This document shows, one piece after another, positions 17,727 to 30,725 of a stretch of 64,000 nucleotides of DNA; the first letter of the stretch is position 1, and every line of letters begins with the position of its first letter. A program made the translations under genes and the position numbers. The notes under the pieces were generated by a model. The model saw only the letters and a list, made by a program, of their open reading frames with translations. It did not search any database and was not told where the DNA came from. The DNA is from Schaalia odontolytica (lineage in GTDB: Bacteria; Actinomycetota; Actinomycetes; Actinomycetales; Actinomycetaceae): positions 1,116,001-1,180,000 of the forward strand of contig NZ_CP133472.1 in assembly GCF_031191545.1 (NCBI RefSeq), read 5' to 3'.

Positions 17727-18119
17727 TCACTCATCCATGAGGGACACCTTGATGCCGCCCACCAGGGAGGCGACGACGTTGTAAAGCATGGCTCCCAGCG
17801 TCGACAGGGCGGTGAGAAGGATGACGTTAATGACGGCGACGATGGTCGCGTAGGAAATGACGCGAGGCAGTCGAGCGTAGTCCAGCAGTTCCGCGAAGCG
17901 GCCGGCACCGACGGTCTGCAGGAAGTCCTCGATCTGGCTGAACACGTGCATGGCGTCGACCATGAGCCACAGGACGATCGTCGCCACGACCATCGCGATG
18001 CCCAGGGCAACCGACAGGAGGAAGGAGACCTTCATGACGGTCCACGCGTCGATACGCGCGATCGCCAGGTCAACTCGGCGGGGAGCGTCACTGCGGGCGC
18101 TCGAGACGTGGTCGCTCAT
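17727..18119 (-). CDS. DUF3566 family membrane protein
   Basis: A 130-residue protein with two long hydrophobic helices (SFLLSVALGIAMVVATIVLWLMV and ISYATIVAVINVILLTALSTLG) and the basic N-terminal block RRVDLAIARIDAWTVMKVS typical of DUF3566. The family lies directly downstream of gyrA in many actinobacteria (Mycobacterium Rv0007). Its role is unknown. The ATG at 18119 has a GGAAGGAAA ribosome-binding site. A terminator hairpin separates it from gyrA, so it probably also has its own promoter. Confidence 0.85.
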   Translation of the reverse strand: MSDHVSSARSDAPRRVDLAIARIDAWTVMKVSFLLSVALGIAMVVATIVLWLMVDAMHVFSQIEDFLQTVGAGRFAELLDYARLPRVISYATIVAVINVILLTALSTLGAMLYNVVASLVGGIKVSLMDE

Positions 18120-18201
18120 GGGTTTCCTTCCAGGTCGCACTTCCTATCTGCCAGGCTACCGCATCGCCCGGCCCCGCCGCTGGTTCCGCGCCGCTTTGGA
18201 A

Positions 18202-18243
18202 GCTTGATCACGGGACGAGGCAACCCTCGTCCCGTGATCAAGC
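18202..18243 (-). terminator. Long perfect hairpin directly after gyrA
   Basis: A perfect 19-bp stem (GCTTGATCACGGGACGAGG and its complement) with a CAAC loop begins one base after the gyrA stop codon. It should end or attenuate gyrBA transcription before the DUF3566 gene. Confidence 0.85.
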
Positions 18244-18244
18244 G

Positions 18245-20854
<2,610 letters not shown>

Positions 20855-20934
20855 GAGTGTTCCTTACGTTGTTTCTGCTCGATCATGCCCGTTGTGCCCG
20901 TTCGAGGCAGGGGCTGGGCTGGTCGTGGGTTATG

Positions 20935-22959
<2,025 letters not shown>

Positions 22960-23135
22960 GTGGCTCCCCTCGCAGTGCGGGAAAATAGATGTTTAACCTT
23001 GTAGATTCTACCAAAAGTGGCGCTTGCACCCGGGATTGACAGGCTTGGACGGTTACTTTACAAACTGCGCGATTGCAACGAAAACTCGACTGTGATCAGT
23101 CACATGTCAATTGTGGTTTCGGTCGCGACGCATAG

Positions 23136-23163
23136 GGCCGCCCTCCCGGGCGGGAGGGCGGCC
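23136..23163 (-). terminator. Hairpin terminator between the DUF5067 gene and gyrB
   Basis: A perfect 12-bp stem (GGCCGCCCTCCC and its complement) with a GGGC loop, 95 bases after the DUF5067 gene stop. It isolates gyrB transcription from upstream. Confidence 0.75.
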
Positions 23164-23257
23164 ATGTTGCGTGCATGCGGGCGGGGCAAGCGAGTACACC
23201 GCGTCACTGCCGCGGCGCGGCGATCGCTTGTCGATGGAGGCCATCGACGGTGTCGGA

Positions 23258-24277
23258 TCAGCTCGGATTCCAGGTGTAATCCTTGAGCTTGTTCTTGGTA
23301 TCGTCCAGGTCTTCACCATGGAGAACGACGGGAGCATTCTCCTTCTGCAGCTTGTAGTAGTTCGTGAGCGTTCGCGTCTCGCCCGGCTTCACGACCGCAA
23401 TCGAATTGAGCGGGTCGTAGCCGGCGGGTTCGTTATCATCGGCGAAGGAAGCGATCCTTAGGAAAGCGCCATTTTGCGCGGGAAGGGGGAGCACAAAGGT
23501 GGGAACCTTGCTCTCGTTTCCTTTGTTCACGATCGTGTAGGTGATCGCCATGGTCGCATCGCCATCGCCGTCACGAGGCCCGAGTTCAATGTTGTTACTC
23601 TCGACGTGAATAGTGCCGCCGGCGAGGTCGGCAACATAGCCGTCACCCGAGGAGTTGCCGCTCGAGGAACCAGAGCCGGTGCCCTTGTTTCCGCTCGACG
23701 TTCCCGAACCGGAACCGCTCGAAGTACCAGAACCCGAACCCGAACCACTCGAGGAACCCGAACCCGAACCAGAACCCGAGCCAGAACCCGAACCGCCCGA
23801 CGAGGACGAGGTCGGATCCGACGACGGACCCGAGGCGCTCCTCGATCCGGCGCTGAGCATGCCCCAGACGACGAGGCCACCGATCATCAGGAGCACGACG
23901 ACGCCCGCCACGATGCCGATGAGCAGGGGAGCCTTAGATTTCTCGCCCTGCGGGCCAGCACCCATCGGGGACATGCCAGGCTGCCCGTAACCCTGCGGGT
24001 AACCGCCCTGGTTGTGCGCGCCGTAGACGTTGCTGGCCTGGCCGCCATAGGGACTAGCACCGCTTTGACCGCCGTAGGGATTGGGCGTGTTCGCAGCGCC
24101 ATAAGGGTTGGACGCGTCCTGCCCGTAGCCCTGCTGCTGGGGCTGGGCACCGTACTGGCCTACCCCGTACCCCTGCTGCTGCGGCTGACCCCCGTAGGGA
24201 CCCTGACCGTATCCCTGCTGGCCCTGGGGGTTGTTTCCCCAACCGTTACCGCCCTGCTGTGCGTACGGATTGCTCAT
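23258..24277 (-). CDS. DUF5067 domain membrane-anchored exported protein
   Basis: A 339-residue protein. Residues 1-110 are a Gln/Gly/Pro/Tyr-rich cytosolic region with repeated GYGQ/NPYG units. One membrane helix (LLIGIVAGVVVLLMIGGLVVWGML) follows near residue 120, then a Gly-Ser linker (about 150-215), then a beta-rich extracellular domain with EL/IVNKGN features of DUF5067. That domain is immunoglobulin-like and of unknown function. Two adjacent ATGs exist; the second (24277) is better spaced from the GAGGAG site. The position between dciA and gyrB is unusual, as this slot is often empty or holds other small genes. Confidence 0.75.
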   Translation of the reverse strand: MSNPYAQQGGNGWGNNPQGQQGYGQGPYGGQPQQQGYGVGQYGAQPQQQGYGQDASNPYGAANTPNPYGGQSGASPYGGQASNVYGAHNQGGYPQGYGQPGMSPMGAGPQGEKSKAPLLIGIVAGVVVLLMIGGLVVWGMLSAGSRSASGPSSDPTSSSSGGSGSGSGSGSGSGSSSGSGSGSGTSSGSGSGTSSGNKGTGSGSSSGNSSGDGYVADLAGGTIHVESNNIELGPRDGDGDATMAITYTIVNKGNESKVPTFVLPLPAQNGAFLRIASFADDNEPAGYDPLNSIAVVKPGETRTLTNYYKLQKENAPVVLHGEDLDDTKNKLKDYTWNPS

Positions 24278-24381
24278 CATTACTCCTCGTCAAATTCGCA
24301 CTGGTGTGCGGGATTCACGTTGAAGACTAACAAAATCCGCTCGCCAGGGGGAGTCCTCTACAGTATTTCTCGGATGTTAGC

Positions 24382-25176
24382 TTATCCGTAGTCGGCGCGC
24401 GGGCCTCGTCCTCGCACGACGTAGGGGCCTTTCCGCCACGATGGGGCAACGGGTCCTCGAACGATAACCTGTTCGACGACACCCGAGCCAACCTCTTCGG
24501 CGATGCGACGCTCGATAGAGGGAAGGAGTAGTTGGAGCTGTTTCGCCCAAGCGGTGGAGTCGGTGCGTACGACGAGACGATGCCCCTCGAAGGTTTCAAT
24601 GCTGGCGTGCTCGGCGACCTGTGGGCCGACGATGGCACTCCACTTGGCGATGATCGACCCCATTTTGGTGGGAGTATCCCATTCGCGGGCCTTAATCGTG
24701 CGCGCAAGGATCGCGCCCAGGGAGTTGGCCCTGCGGTAGCGCGGGCGCATGGCTGCCATGCCGGGGGAGCGGCTCCACGAGGCGCCGGTTCCCTCCAGGG
24801 CTTGACGCAGCGCGGCGAGGTCGCCCTCGGGATCCTCGTCGGTCGACGAGGCCGGGGCATCGATCCCGTTCGCGTGTCGGTAGGCGGCGGCCCGGGCAGC
24901 TGCGCGCGCGGCCACGCCCTCGTCGTCTGCGAGGCGTCCGAATCCATCGGTTTCGATGGCCGCGTATTCACTCGATCCGTCGAGACTGCGGCGGGGTCTG
25001 GTTTCGTCGAGGCCCCACGAGGGCAGGGTGGTCCTCGTGTATCCGTGTGTGCGGGCGACGCTCTGGGCACGTTCGAGGGCACGCACGACAAACTCGTCGG
25101 CGTCGCCTTCCTCACCGTCAGGTGTGAAGTCCACGTTTACGCGGTCGAGGTCAGTCAGGTCGTCGTGCTCACTCAT
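24382..25176 (-). CDS. dciA: DUF721 (DciA-type) replication-associated protein
   Basis: A 264-residue protein whose C-terminal half is a DUF721/DciA domain (LGAILARTIKAREW, KWSAIVGPQVAEHASIETFEGHRLVVRTDSTAWAKQLQ shown in parts: KWSAIVGPQVAEHASI then LVVRTDSTAWA). DciA proteins help load the replicative helicase, and the gene commonly follows recF in actinobacteria. The N-terminal half is acidic and low in complexity. The ATG at 25176 lies inside the end of recF (eight-base overlap), so translation is coupled. Confidence 0.85.
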   Translation of the reverse strand: MSEHDDLTDLDRVNVDFTPDGEEGDADEFVVRALERAQSVARTHGYTRTTLPSWGLDETRPRRSLDGSSEYAAIETDGFGRLADDEGVAARAAARAAAYRHANGIDAPASSTDEDPEGDLAALRQALEGTGASWSRSPGMAAMRPRYRRANSLGAILARTIKAREWDTPTKMGSIIAKWSAIVGPQVAEHASIETFEGHRLVVRTDSTAWAKQLQLLLPSIERRIAEEVGSGVVEQVIVRGPVAPSWRKGPYVVRGRGPRADYG

Positions 25177-26365
25177 CGTCAGATCCGTCGATGACGGTGC
25201 CGCGCTCGGGGTCGAGGCGCACGTGGAGGGCGTGATGATCGAGGGAGGCGGGCAGGTCATCGGCGACGGCGCAGGTGACGATGATCTGTTCGGCCTTCGA
25301 GGCCAGGGCGGTCAGGCCCTCCCGGCGCGAGGAATCGAGTTCGGCGAAGACGTCGTCGAGGATGAGGATCGGTGTGTCGCCGTCTTCGCTGAGCAGCTCG
25401 AAGGCACCGAGCCTAAGGGCAAGGGCAACCGACCAGGATTCGCCGTGCGATGCGTAGCCCTTGACGGGCATCGCGCCGAGGCTGAGGGCCAGGTCGTCGC
25501 GGTGCGCGCCGACGAGGTTGACTCCTCGCTCGGTTTCCTTCTCGCGCACGCTCGTCAGGGCGGCGAGCATGCGCTCGGTCTGGGCACCCACGTCGGTGAG
25601 GTCGGCGGTGGCCGCCTTGTCGGGGTCGGTGCCGATGACCCGGTCGACCGAGGCATCGAAGGCGAGGCGCAGGTGGCGCGGGGAGTCTGCCACGTCGTCG
25701 TAGGATCGGGCGGCCGGTGCGGTGAGGGAGTCGACGATAGACGCGCGCGTGGCCGTGATGCGCGCAGACAGCGCGGCGAACTGCTCGTCCCACACCTCGA
25801 GGGTCGACAGGTCAGGGCTGTGTCCACGGCGCAGCGAGGCCTGGGCGGCCTTCATAAGCGCCGCTCGTTGGCGGGCAACCCGATCGAAGTCGGAACGCAC
25901 GGAGGCGTGGATGGGGGAGAGCTGCGTGGCGAGGTCGTCCAGGAAGGAACGGCGCACCGAAGGGTCTGCGCGCACGAGGGACAGGTCCTCGGGAGCAAAG
26001 ACGACCGTGCGCACGATGCCGAGGATGTCGCGGGGTTTGACCTGTGCGCGGTTGATCCGGGCACGATTGGCCTTGCCGCGCACAATCTCGAGCTCGATAA
26101 CCTGCTCGCGGCCCGAGGCCACGACGCGTGCGCGAATGACTGCCCCGCCCGGCGCCGCCTCGGCCTCGTCGATGGGAATGCGCACGAGGGCACCCTCAGC
26201 GCCGACCCTGTGCGATGAAAAGGTGGACAGGTAGGCGAGGGCCTCGACGAGGTTGGTCTTCCCCTGGCCGTTCGCGCCCACCAGGACCGTGGGGCCCTCG
26301 GGCAGCTCGACGACCCCGTGCTTCCACGAGCGGAAGTCGTCGAGGGCCAGGTGAGAGACGCGCAC
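25169..26365 (-). CDS. recF: DNA replication and repair protein RecF
   Basis: SMC-like ATPase that loads RecA at gaps through the RecFOR pathway. The 398-residue product has the Walker A GANGQGKTN near residue 30, the DPSVRRSFLDD region, the signature-like SHGESWSVALALRL and Walker B ILILDDVFAELD. The GTG start at 26365 is one base after the dnaN stop, so dnaN-recF-dciA form a compact operon. Confidence 0.95.
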   Translation of the reverse strand: MRVSHLALDDFRSWKHGVVELPEGPTVLVGANGQGKTNLVEALAYLSTFSSHRVGAEGALVRIPIDEAEAAPGGAVIRARVVASGREQVIELEIVRGKANRARINRAQVKPRDILGIVRTVVFAPEDLSLVRADPSVRRSFLDDLATQLSPIHASVRSDFDRVARQRAALMKAAQASLRRGHSPDLSTLEVWDEQFAALSARITATRASIVDSLTAPAARSYDDVADSPRHLRLAFDASVDRVIGTDPDKAATADLTDVGAQTERMLAALTSVREKETERGVNLVGAHRDDLALSLGAMPVKGYASHGESWSVALALRLGAFELLSEDGDTPILILDDVFAELDSSRREGLTALASKAEQIIVTCAVADDLPASLDHHALHVRLDPERGTVIDGSDDE

Positions 26366-26366
26366 G

Positions 26367-27503
26367 TCAGATGCCGAAGCGGATGGGCATCAGCAGGTAA
26401 CGGAACTGCGTAACCTCGCCCTCGTCGGCCTTCTTCTGGCCCGTGATGACAGCCGGCTTCGTGGGGTGCGTGAAACCGAAGCGCACGTAGTCGGTGTCCA
26501 GAACCTGCAGGCCGTCGATGAGGAACTGCGGGTTGAAGGCTGTCGAGATGTCGTCGCCGTGCAGGGTCGCCTCGATGGCTTCGGAGGCCTGGGCGTTGTC
26601 ACCCTGGCCGGCCTCGAGGACGAGCTGGCCCGCGGTGAAGGCCAGGCGCACGGAGGTCTTACGCTCGGCCACCAGCGACATACGCTTGACGGCCTCGAGC
26701 AGGGCGTGGCGATCGACAACTGCCTGGATCGGCGTGGTGTCGGGGAAGAGGCGACGCACGGCGGGGTAGTCGCCGTCCATGAGCGTTGAGGTGGTGCGGC
26801 GACCCTGGGCGGTGAAGCCGATGAGGGAGGAGGCGCCGGGCTGGGAGTCGCCGGACAGGCCAACCTCGACCTTGGCACCCGAAGTCATCGACTTGGCGAC
26901 ATCCTGGAGGATGCGGGCCTTGACCAGGGCTACCTCTTCGATCGAGGTGTCGGTGGGCTCCCAATCGAGCTCGCGCATGGCGAGGCGGTAGCGGTCGGTG
27001 GCTAGCAGCGTAATCGCCGGGCCGTTGATCTCGATGCGCACGCCCGTCAGCAGGGGCAGGGTGTCGTCGCGCGACGCGGCGATGGACACCTGGGACACGG
27101 CCTGGGACAGGGTCGAAGAATCGATTGCGCCGATCGTGGTGGGTTGCGCGGGTAGCAACGGGTACTCATCGAGGGGCATGACCGCGAGCGTGAAGTGCGA
27201 GGAGCCGCAGACCAGGTTCACCTTCTGTCCATCGAGTTCAACGGAGACGGGCTTGGAGGGCAGTGACTTGGAGATGTCAGCCAGGAGGCGGCCAGAAACC
27301 AGGACCTCGCCAGCCTCGTCGACGGTCGCGGGAATGCGCGAGTTCGCGGAGACCTCGTAATCGAAGGAGGACAGGGTCAGCTCGTCACCCTCAGCTTTGA
27401 TGCGCACACCGGCCAGGATTGGCGAGGCCGGACGAACCGGGAGTGCGCGAGCGGTCCACGACACTGCTTCGGCCAGAACATCGCGGGCGACGGTGAACTT
27501 CAT
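26367..27503 (-). CDS. dnaN: DNA polymerase III sliding clamp (beta subunit)
   Basis: Ring-shaped processivity clamp. The 378-residue product starts MKFTVARDVLAEAVSW with a GGAGG site upstream, shows the three repeated clamp domains, with TLPLLTGVRIEI and LLATDRYRLAMREL typical of the middle domain, and ends in YLLMPIRF, as bacterial clamps do. The frame is open upstream into the origin spacer, but the ATG at 27503 is the standard start. Confidence 0.97.
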   Translation of the reverse strand: MKFTVARDVLAEAVSWTARALPVRPASPILAGVRIKAEGDELTLSSFDYEVSANSRIPATVDEAGEVLVSGRLLADISKSLPSKPVSVELDGQKVNLVCGSSHFTLAVMPLDEYPLLPAQPTTIGAIDSSTLSQAVSQVSIAASRDDTLPLLTGVRIEINGPAITLLATDRYRLAMRELDWEPTDTSIEEVALVKARILQDVAKSMTSGAKVEVGLSGDSQPGASSLIGFTAQGRRTTSTLMDGDYPAVRRLFPDTTPIQAVVDRHALLEAVKRMSLVAERKTSVRLAFTAGQLVLEAGQGDNAQASEAIEATLHGDDISTAFNPQFLIDGLQVLDTDYVRFGFTHPTKPAVITGQKKADEGEVTQFRYLLMPIRFGI

Positions 27504-27912
27504 AGCTGCCTCCAAAACACAAAACGGATCGGACACTACTCTACCCACAAGTGTGCCAACGTGGGGCAGGTAATGCGCCTCCCGCGCATCATCGCGTAGC
27601 ACCGGCGGCGGCGTTGTTGTGCGGAGGCCTGTGAAAAAATCTTTGTCATTTGACTTCCCTTCCGTCATAAGGGCTGTGAGTTCTGTGGGTAACTCCCTTA
27701 TGCGGCGGAATTTCAGTCAAATCACTGTGATGTCATTCTGGGACGAGGCTGTGGATTCGTCACGTCTTCCTGTGCACGAAGCAAATGACAACTTTTTTAG
27801 GTCCACAGGCCGGACCTCGTTCTACACAGCTTGAGCGCGTTCATGCACCGGATGTGCACAATGCCTGTGAATGGGGCGCGGGCGCCGACTTATCTCAGCG
27901 CCCGCGCGGTTC
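27504..27912. other. oriC: dnaA-dnaN spacer: origin region with DnaA boxes
   Basis: This 409-base gap contains DnaA-box-like 9-mers: TGTGGGTAA (27684), TGTGGATTC (27750), TGTGCACGA (27771), a TCCACAGG near 27802, and TGTGCACAA (27853). It also has AT-richer segments (CAACTTTTTTAGG near 27790) that could open. In Mycobacterium the functional origin is in the equivalent spacer. A dnaA terminator occupies the right end. Confidence 0.65.
27876..27907 (-). terminator. Terminator of dnaA
   Basis: GCGCGGGCGC and GCGCCCGCGC form a 10-bp stem with a 12-base loop, six bases after the dnaA stop codon. Confidence 0.7.
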
Positions 27913-29361
27913 TTATGATTCTCTGGCCTTCTGTTTGATGCGGTTTGTAAGCTCCGACACGTGGTTGAAGGTTTCGCGCTTTTCCTTCATGAGCTTGGAA
28001 ATCTTCTTGTTCGCGTGCATGACCGTCGTATGGTCGCGGCCGAAGGCCTGACCAATCTTGGGCAGGGACAGATCGGTGAGCTCGCGGCACAGATACATGG
28101 CGATCTGTCGGGCCTCGACGACGTTGTGGCTGCGCTCAGACGATCCCATCTGCTCAATCGTCACGCCGAAGTAGACGGCGCACTGGCTCATGATGAGGCT
28201 GACGGTGATCTCGTTGTCGTCCGGGTTGGATACGAAGTCCTTGAGCATCATCTGCGCGAGGTTGAGGTCGATGCGCTCCTGGTACAGCGACGCCCACGCT
28301 CCGATGCGCACGAGAGCGCCCTCCAGCTCACGGATATTAGAGGAGATACGCGAGGCGACATACTCGAATACCTCAGGGGTGACCTCAAGGCCTTCGGCGT
28401 CCGCCTTCTTATGGAGGATCGCGATGCGGGTCTCGAGGTCCGGTGGCTGAACATCCACGAGCAGTCCCGAGGAAAACCGCGACCGCATGCGGTCCTCGAA
28501 GCCCTTGAGCTGGGCCGGGGGCAGGTCCGAGGTTAGGACAATCTGCTTGTTGGCGCTGTGCAGCGCGTTAAAGGTGTGGAAGAAACCTTCGACCGTTTGT
28601 TCCTTGTCGCCGATGAACTGAATATCGTCAATGAGGAGGATATCGAGCTCGCGGTAGCGGCGGTGGAAGGCCTCGACCTGGGAGTTATCCGTCTTATTGA
28701 GACGAATCGCGTTGATGAACTCGTTCGTGAACTCTTCGGAGTTCACGTAGCGGACCTTGAGGTGGGGCATCATCGACAGCGCGTTGTGTCCGATGGCCTG
28801 CAGCAGGTGGGTCTTGCCCAGTCCGGAGTCGCCGTAGATAAAGAGGGGATTGAAGGCGGTCCCCGGGGTTTCCGAGGCAGCCAGAGCTGCCGCGTGGGCG
28901 AAACGGTTCGAGGGACCGATGACGAAGGTGTCGAACGTGAACTTGGGGTTCAGGTGAGTGGGCCCGGAGTCGGTGGGTGACGTGACGAGAGCGGGAGAGT
29001 GGTGATTTTTCGGCTCCTCAACCGACGAGGCCGGGCCCCCCGCGGGTGCAGAGGGGGCGGGAGCGACGGGGGTTGGCTCTTCCTCTTCCTCGGCGACGAC
29101 CTCGAGTGAAGGGTCGACGGTGATCGCGATGCGTACCGTGCGTCCCAGGTGGACGGAAAGGGCGGTCGTCAGCTTCGACTGCGCTTTGTCTTCGATCCAG
29201 TGCTTGGTGAAGTCGTTGGGGACGGCGAGCAGGATCGTGCCTTCGATGTCTCCGAGGGGGCGAGCGGAGCGCAGCATCGACGTGGCGACGGGCCCTAGCT
29301 CGTCGGTGGGGACTGCATCGAGGGCGGCAGCCCACGCGCGTGTGAGGGAATCCGGCTCCAC
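27913..29361 (-). CDS. dnaA: Chromosomal replication initiator DnaA
   Basis: AAA+ initiator that binds DnaA boxes and opens the origin. The 482-residue product has domain I (about 1-90), an acidic/Pro-rich linker, the AAA+ domain with Walker A GDSGLGKTHL and Walker B LLIDDIQFI, and domain IV with the DNA-binding signature RDHTTVMHANKKI. The GTG start at 29361 has a GGAGG site just upstream. It is flanked on both sides by DnaA-box clusters, so autoregulation is likely. Confidence 0.97.
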   Translation of the reverse strand: MEPDSLTRAWAAALDAVPTDELGPVATSMLRSARPLGDIEGTILLAVPNDFTKHWIEDKAQSKLTTALSVHLGRTVRIAITVDPSLEVVAEEEEEPTPVAPAPSAPAGGPASSVEEPKNHHSPALVTSPTDSGPTHLNPKFTFDTFVIGPSNRFAHAAALAASETPGTAFNPLFIYGDSGLGKTHLLQAIGHNALSMMPHLKVRYVNSEEFTNEFINAIRLNKTDNSQVEAFHRRYRELDILLIDDIQFIGDKEQTVEGFFHTFNALHSANKQIVLTSDLPPAQLKGFEDRMRSRFSSGLLVDVQPPDLETRIAILHKKADAEGLEVTPEVFEYVASRISSNIRELEGALVRIGAWASLYQERIDLNLAQMMLKDFVSNPDDNEITVSLIMSQCAVYFGVTIEQMGSSERSHNVVEARQIAMYLCRELTDLSLPKIGQAFGRDHTTVMHANKKISKLMKEKRETFNHVSELTNRIKQKARES

Positions 29362-29808
29362 AGCAACCTCCGGTCACAAATACGGGTGAGTTCGGTCACG
29401 CTGTCTTGGTGATGTGCGTGACGCTCGTACATTGTCGCAGTGTAGTCCGCGCACATGTTATGCACAGATTGGGGATGGAGCTGTGGAGAACTATCACAGA
29501 ATCACAGCTCTGTAGTTACAACTTTGGGTCCGCAGAAGCGTGCGGAAAGCAAAAATACGCACAGTCTGTGGATAACTTCCCTTACTCACGTTCTGTGGAC
29601 GGATTAGATACACAGTGATTTGCACAGCTGTGGATACTGTGTGTGACGCGGTGGGTAACGCTGCCGCATTGACGTTCAGCACCAATCCGCTTAGTCTTGG
29701 TCTTTGTTTGCGCCCATTTCGGGCGTGCGTCCCCGCTATCGCGCACTCGCGTGTCGATAGCCCAACCGATAACGAGTGGGAAACCACTCCCCGCCGAGGA
29801 GAATTGCC
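29362..29808. other. oriC: dnaA-rpmH spacer: origin region with DnaA boxes
   Basis: This 447-base gap contains TTATGCACA (29458), TGTGGAGAA (29482), TGTGGATAA (29567, the perfect box in reverse), TGTGGACGG (29594), a TTTGCACAG (29619) and TGTGGATAC (29629). They alternate with AT-rich stretches. It holds the divergent promoters of dnaA and rpmH. With the other spacer it makes a two-part origin around dnaA. Confidence 0.75.
29669..29697 (+). promoter_or_regulatory. Candidate rpmH promoter
   Basis: TTGACG (29669-29674) and TAGTCT (29692-29697) are separated by 17 bases, about 110 bases before rpmH. The -10 is weak, so the call is tentative. Confidence 0.4.
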
Positions 29809-29949
29809 GTGACCACCAAGCGGACCTTCCAGCCCAACAACCGTCGTCGTTCGAAGACGCACGGCTTCCGTCTGCGCATGTCGACCCGCGCCGGCCGCGC
29901 CATTCTGGCTGCCCGCCGTCGCAAGGGCCGCGCCAAGCTGTCCGCCTGA
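29809..29949 (+). CDS. rpmH: 50S ribosomal protein L34
   Basis: A 46-residue, very basic protein with the full L34 pattern: [36 protein letters not shown]. The GTG start at 29809 has a GAGGAGA site. First gene of the rpmH-rnpA-yidD-yidC-jag-rsmG cluster, the classic arrangement to the right of dnaA. Confidence 0.96.
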   Translation: MTTKRTFQPNNRRRSKTHGFRLRMSTRAGRAILAARRRKGRAKLSA

Positions 29950-29958
29950 GACACCCCG

Positions 29959-30312
29959 GTGCTGCCGCGCGCGCACCGCATGGTTGACCCAGCGGATTTC
30001 ACCGCCGCGATCCGACAAGGAGCGCGAGCAGGAGATCCGCTGGTCGTCGTCCACGTCCGAGCCGACGAGGAACGAGACAGTCGCCTCGTCGGTTTCGTCG
30101 TACCCAAGCGGGAAATCAAGCGCGCCAACGGACGCAACCGCGTCAAGCGGCAGCTGCGCCACCTCATGCGTGAGAGAGTCGCCGACCTACCCGAAGGATC
30201 CCGGATCGTCGTGCGTGCCTCATCCAAGGCACTCGGCGTTCCTTCCAAGGTACTCGGCGACCACCTCGACCGTGTGATGGCACGAGCGTGGCGCAAGTGG
30301 GACGCACGATGA
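29959..30312 (+). CDS. rnpA: Ribonuclease P protein component
   Basis: The protein cofactor of RNase P, which matures tRNA 5' ends. 117 residues with the RNR signature [14 protein letters not shown] and FVVPK. It starts nine bases after rpmH with GTG and overlaps yidD by ATGA. Confidence 0.95.
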   Translation: MLPRAHRMVDPADFTAAIRQGARAGDPLVVVHVRADEERDSRLVGFVVPKREIKRANGRNRVKRQLRHLMRERVADLPEGSRIVVRASSKALGVPSKVLGDHLDRVMARAWRKWDAR

Positions 30313-30653
30313 GCATCGCGGGCCGCGCCCTCAGTGCACTCGTGTCCGTACCCATCGTCGCCTACCAGCGCTACATCTCCCCGGCCCTCGGCCCCCGGTG
30401 TCGATATGCCCCCAGCTGCTCGACCTACGCACTCCAAGCCCTCCGCGTCCACGGCCCCATCAAGGGACTCATCCTCGCAACCTGGCGGTTGCTGCGATGC
30501 AACCCGTGGAGCCACGGGGGAGTGGACCACGTACCAGAGCGTGGACGCTGGAAGCCCGACCCATGGATTCCTCCCGAAGATTGGGCTGGACACGACAACT
30601 GGGAACGTCCCGCCCCGATGGGACTCGACCCGGAGCACGATCCGACCGAGTAA
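30309..30653 (+). CDS. yidD: Membrane protein insertion efficiency factor YidD
   Basis: A 114-residue YidD family protein with the hallmark [15 protein letters not shown] and [13 protein letters not shown] motifs. It assists YidC-dependent insertion at the membrane surface. The ATG at 30309 overlaps the rnpA stop. The last 40 residues after the core are acidic and variable. Confidence 0.93.
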   Translation: MSIAGRALSALVSVPIVAYQRYISPALGPRCRYAPSCSTYALQALRVHGPIKGLILATWRLLRCNPWSHGGVDHVPERGRWKPDPWIPPEDWAGHDNWERPAPMGLDPEHDPTE

Positions 30654-30725
30654 CCGGCCACGGCCTCGGACAATCAAGGAACAACGAAACAGCGGCGCAT
30701 CCGCGCCACGGCGAAAGCGAAAACT

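Noticed and set aside
23037-23063. TTGACA-like motif on the plus strand upstream of gyrB
   Set aside because: Wrong orientation for gyrB and no plus-strand gene follows it.
23640-23830. Tandem repeats in the DUF5067 gene
   Set aside because: They encode an ordinary Gly-Ser linker and need no separate explanation.
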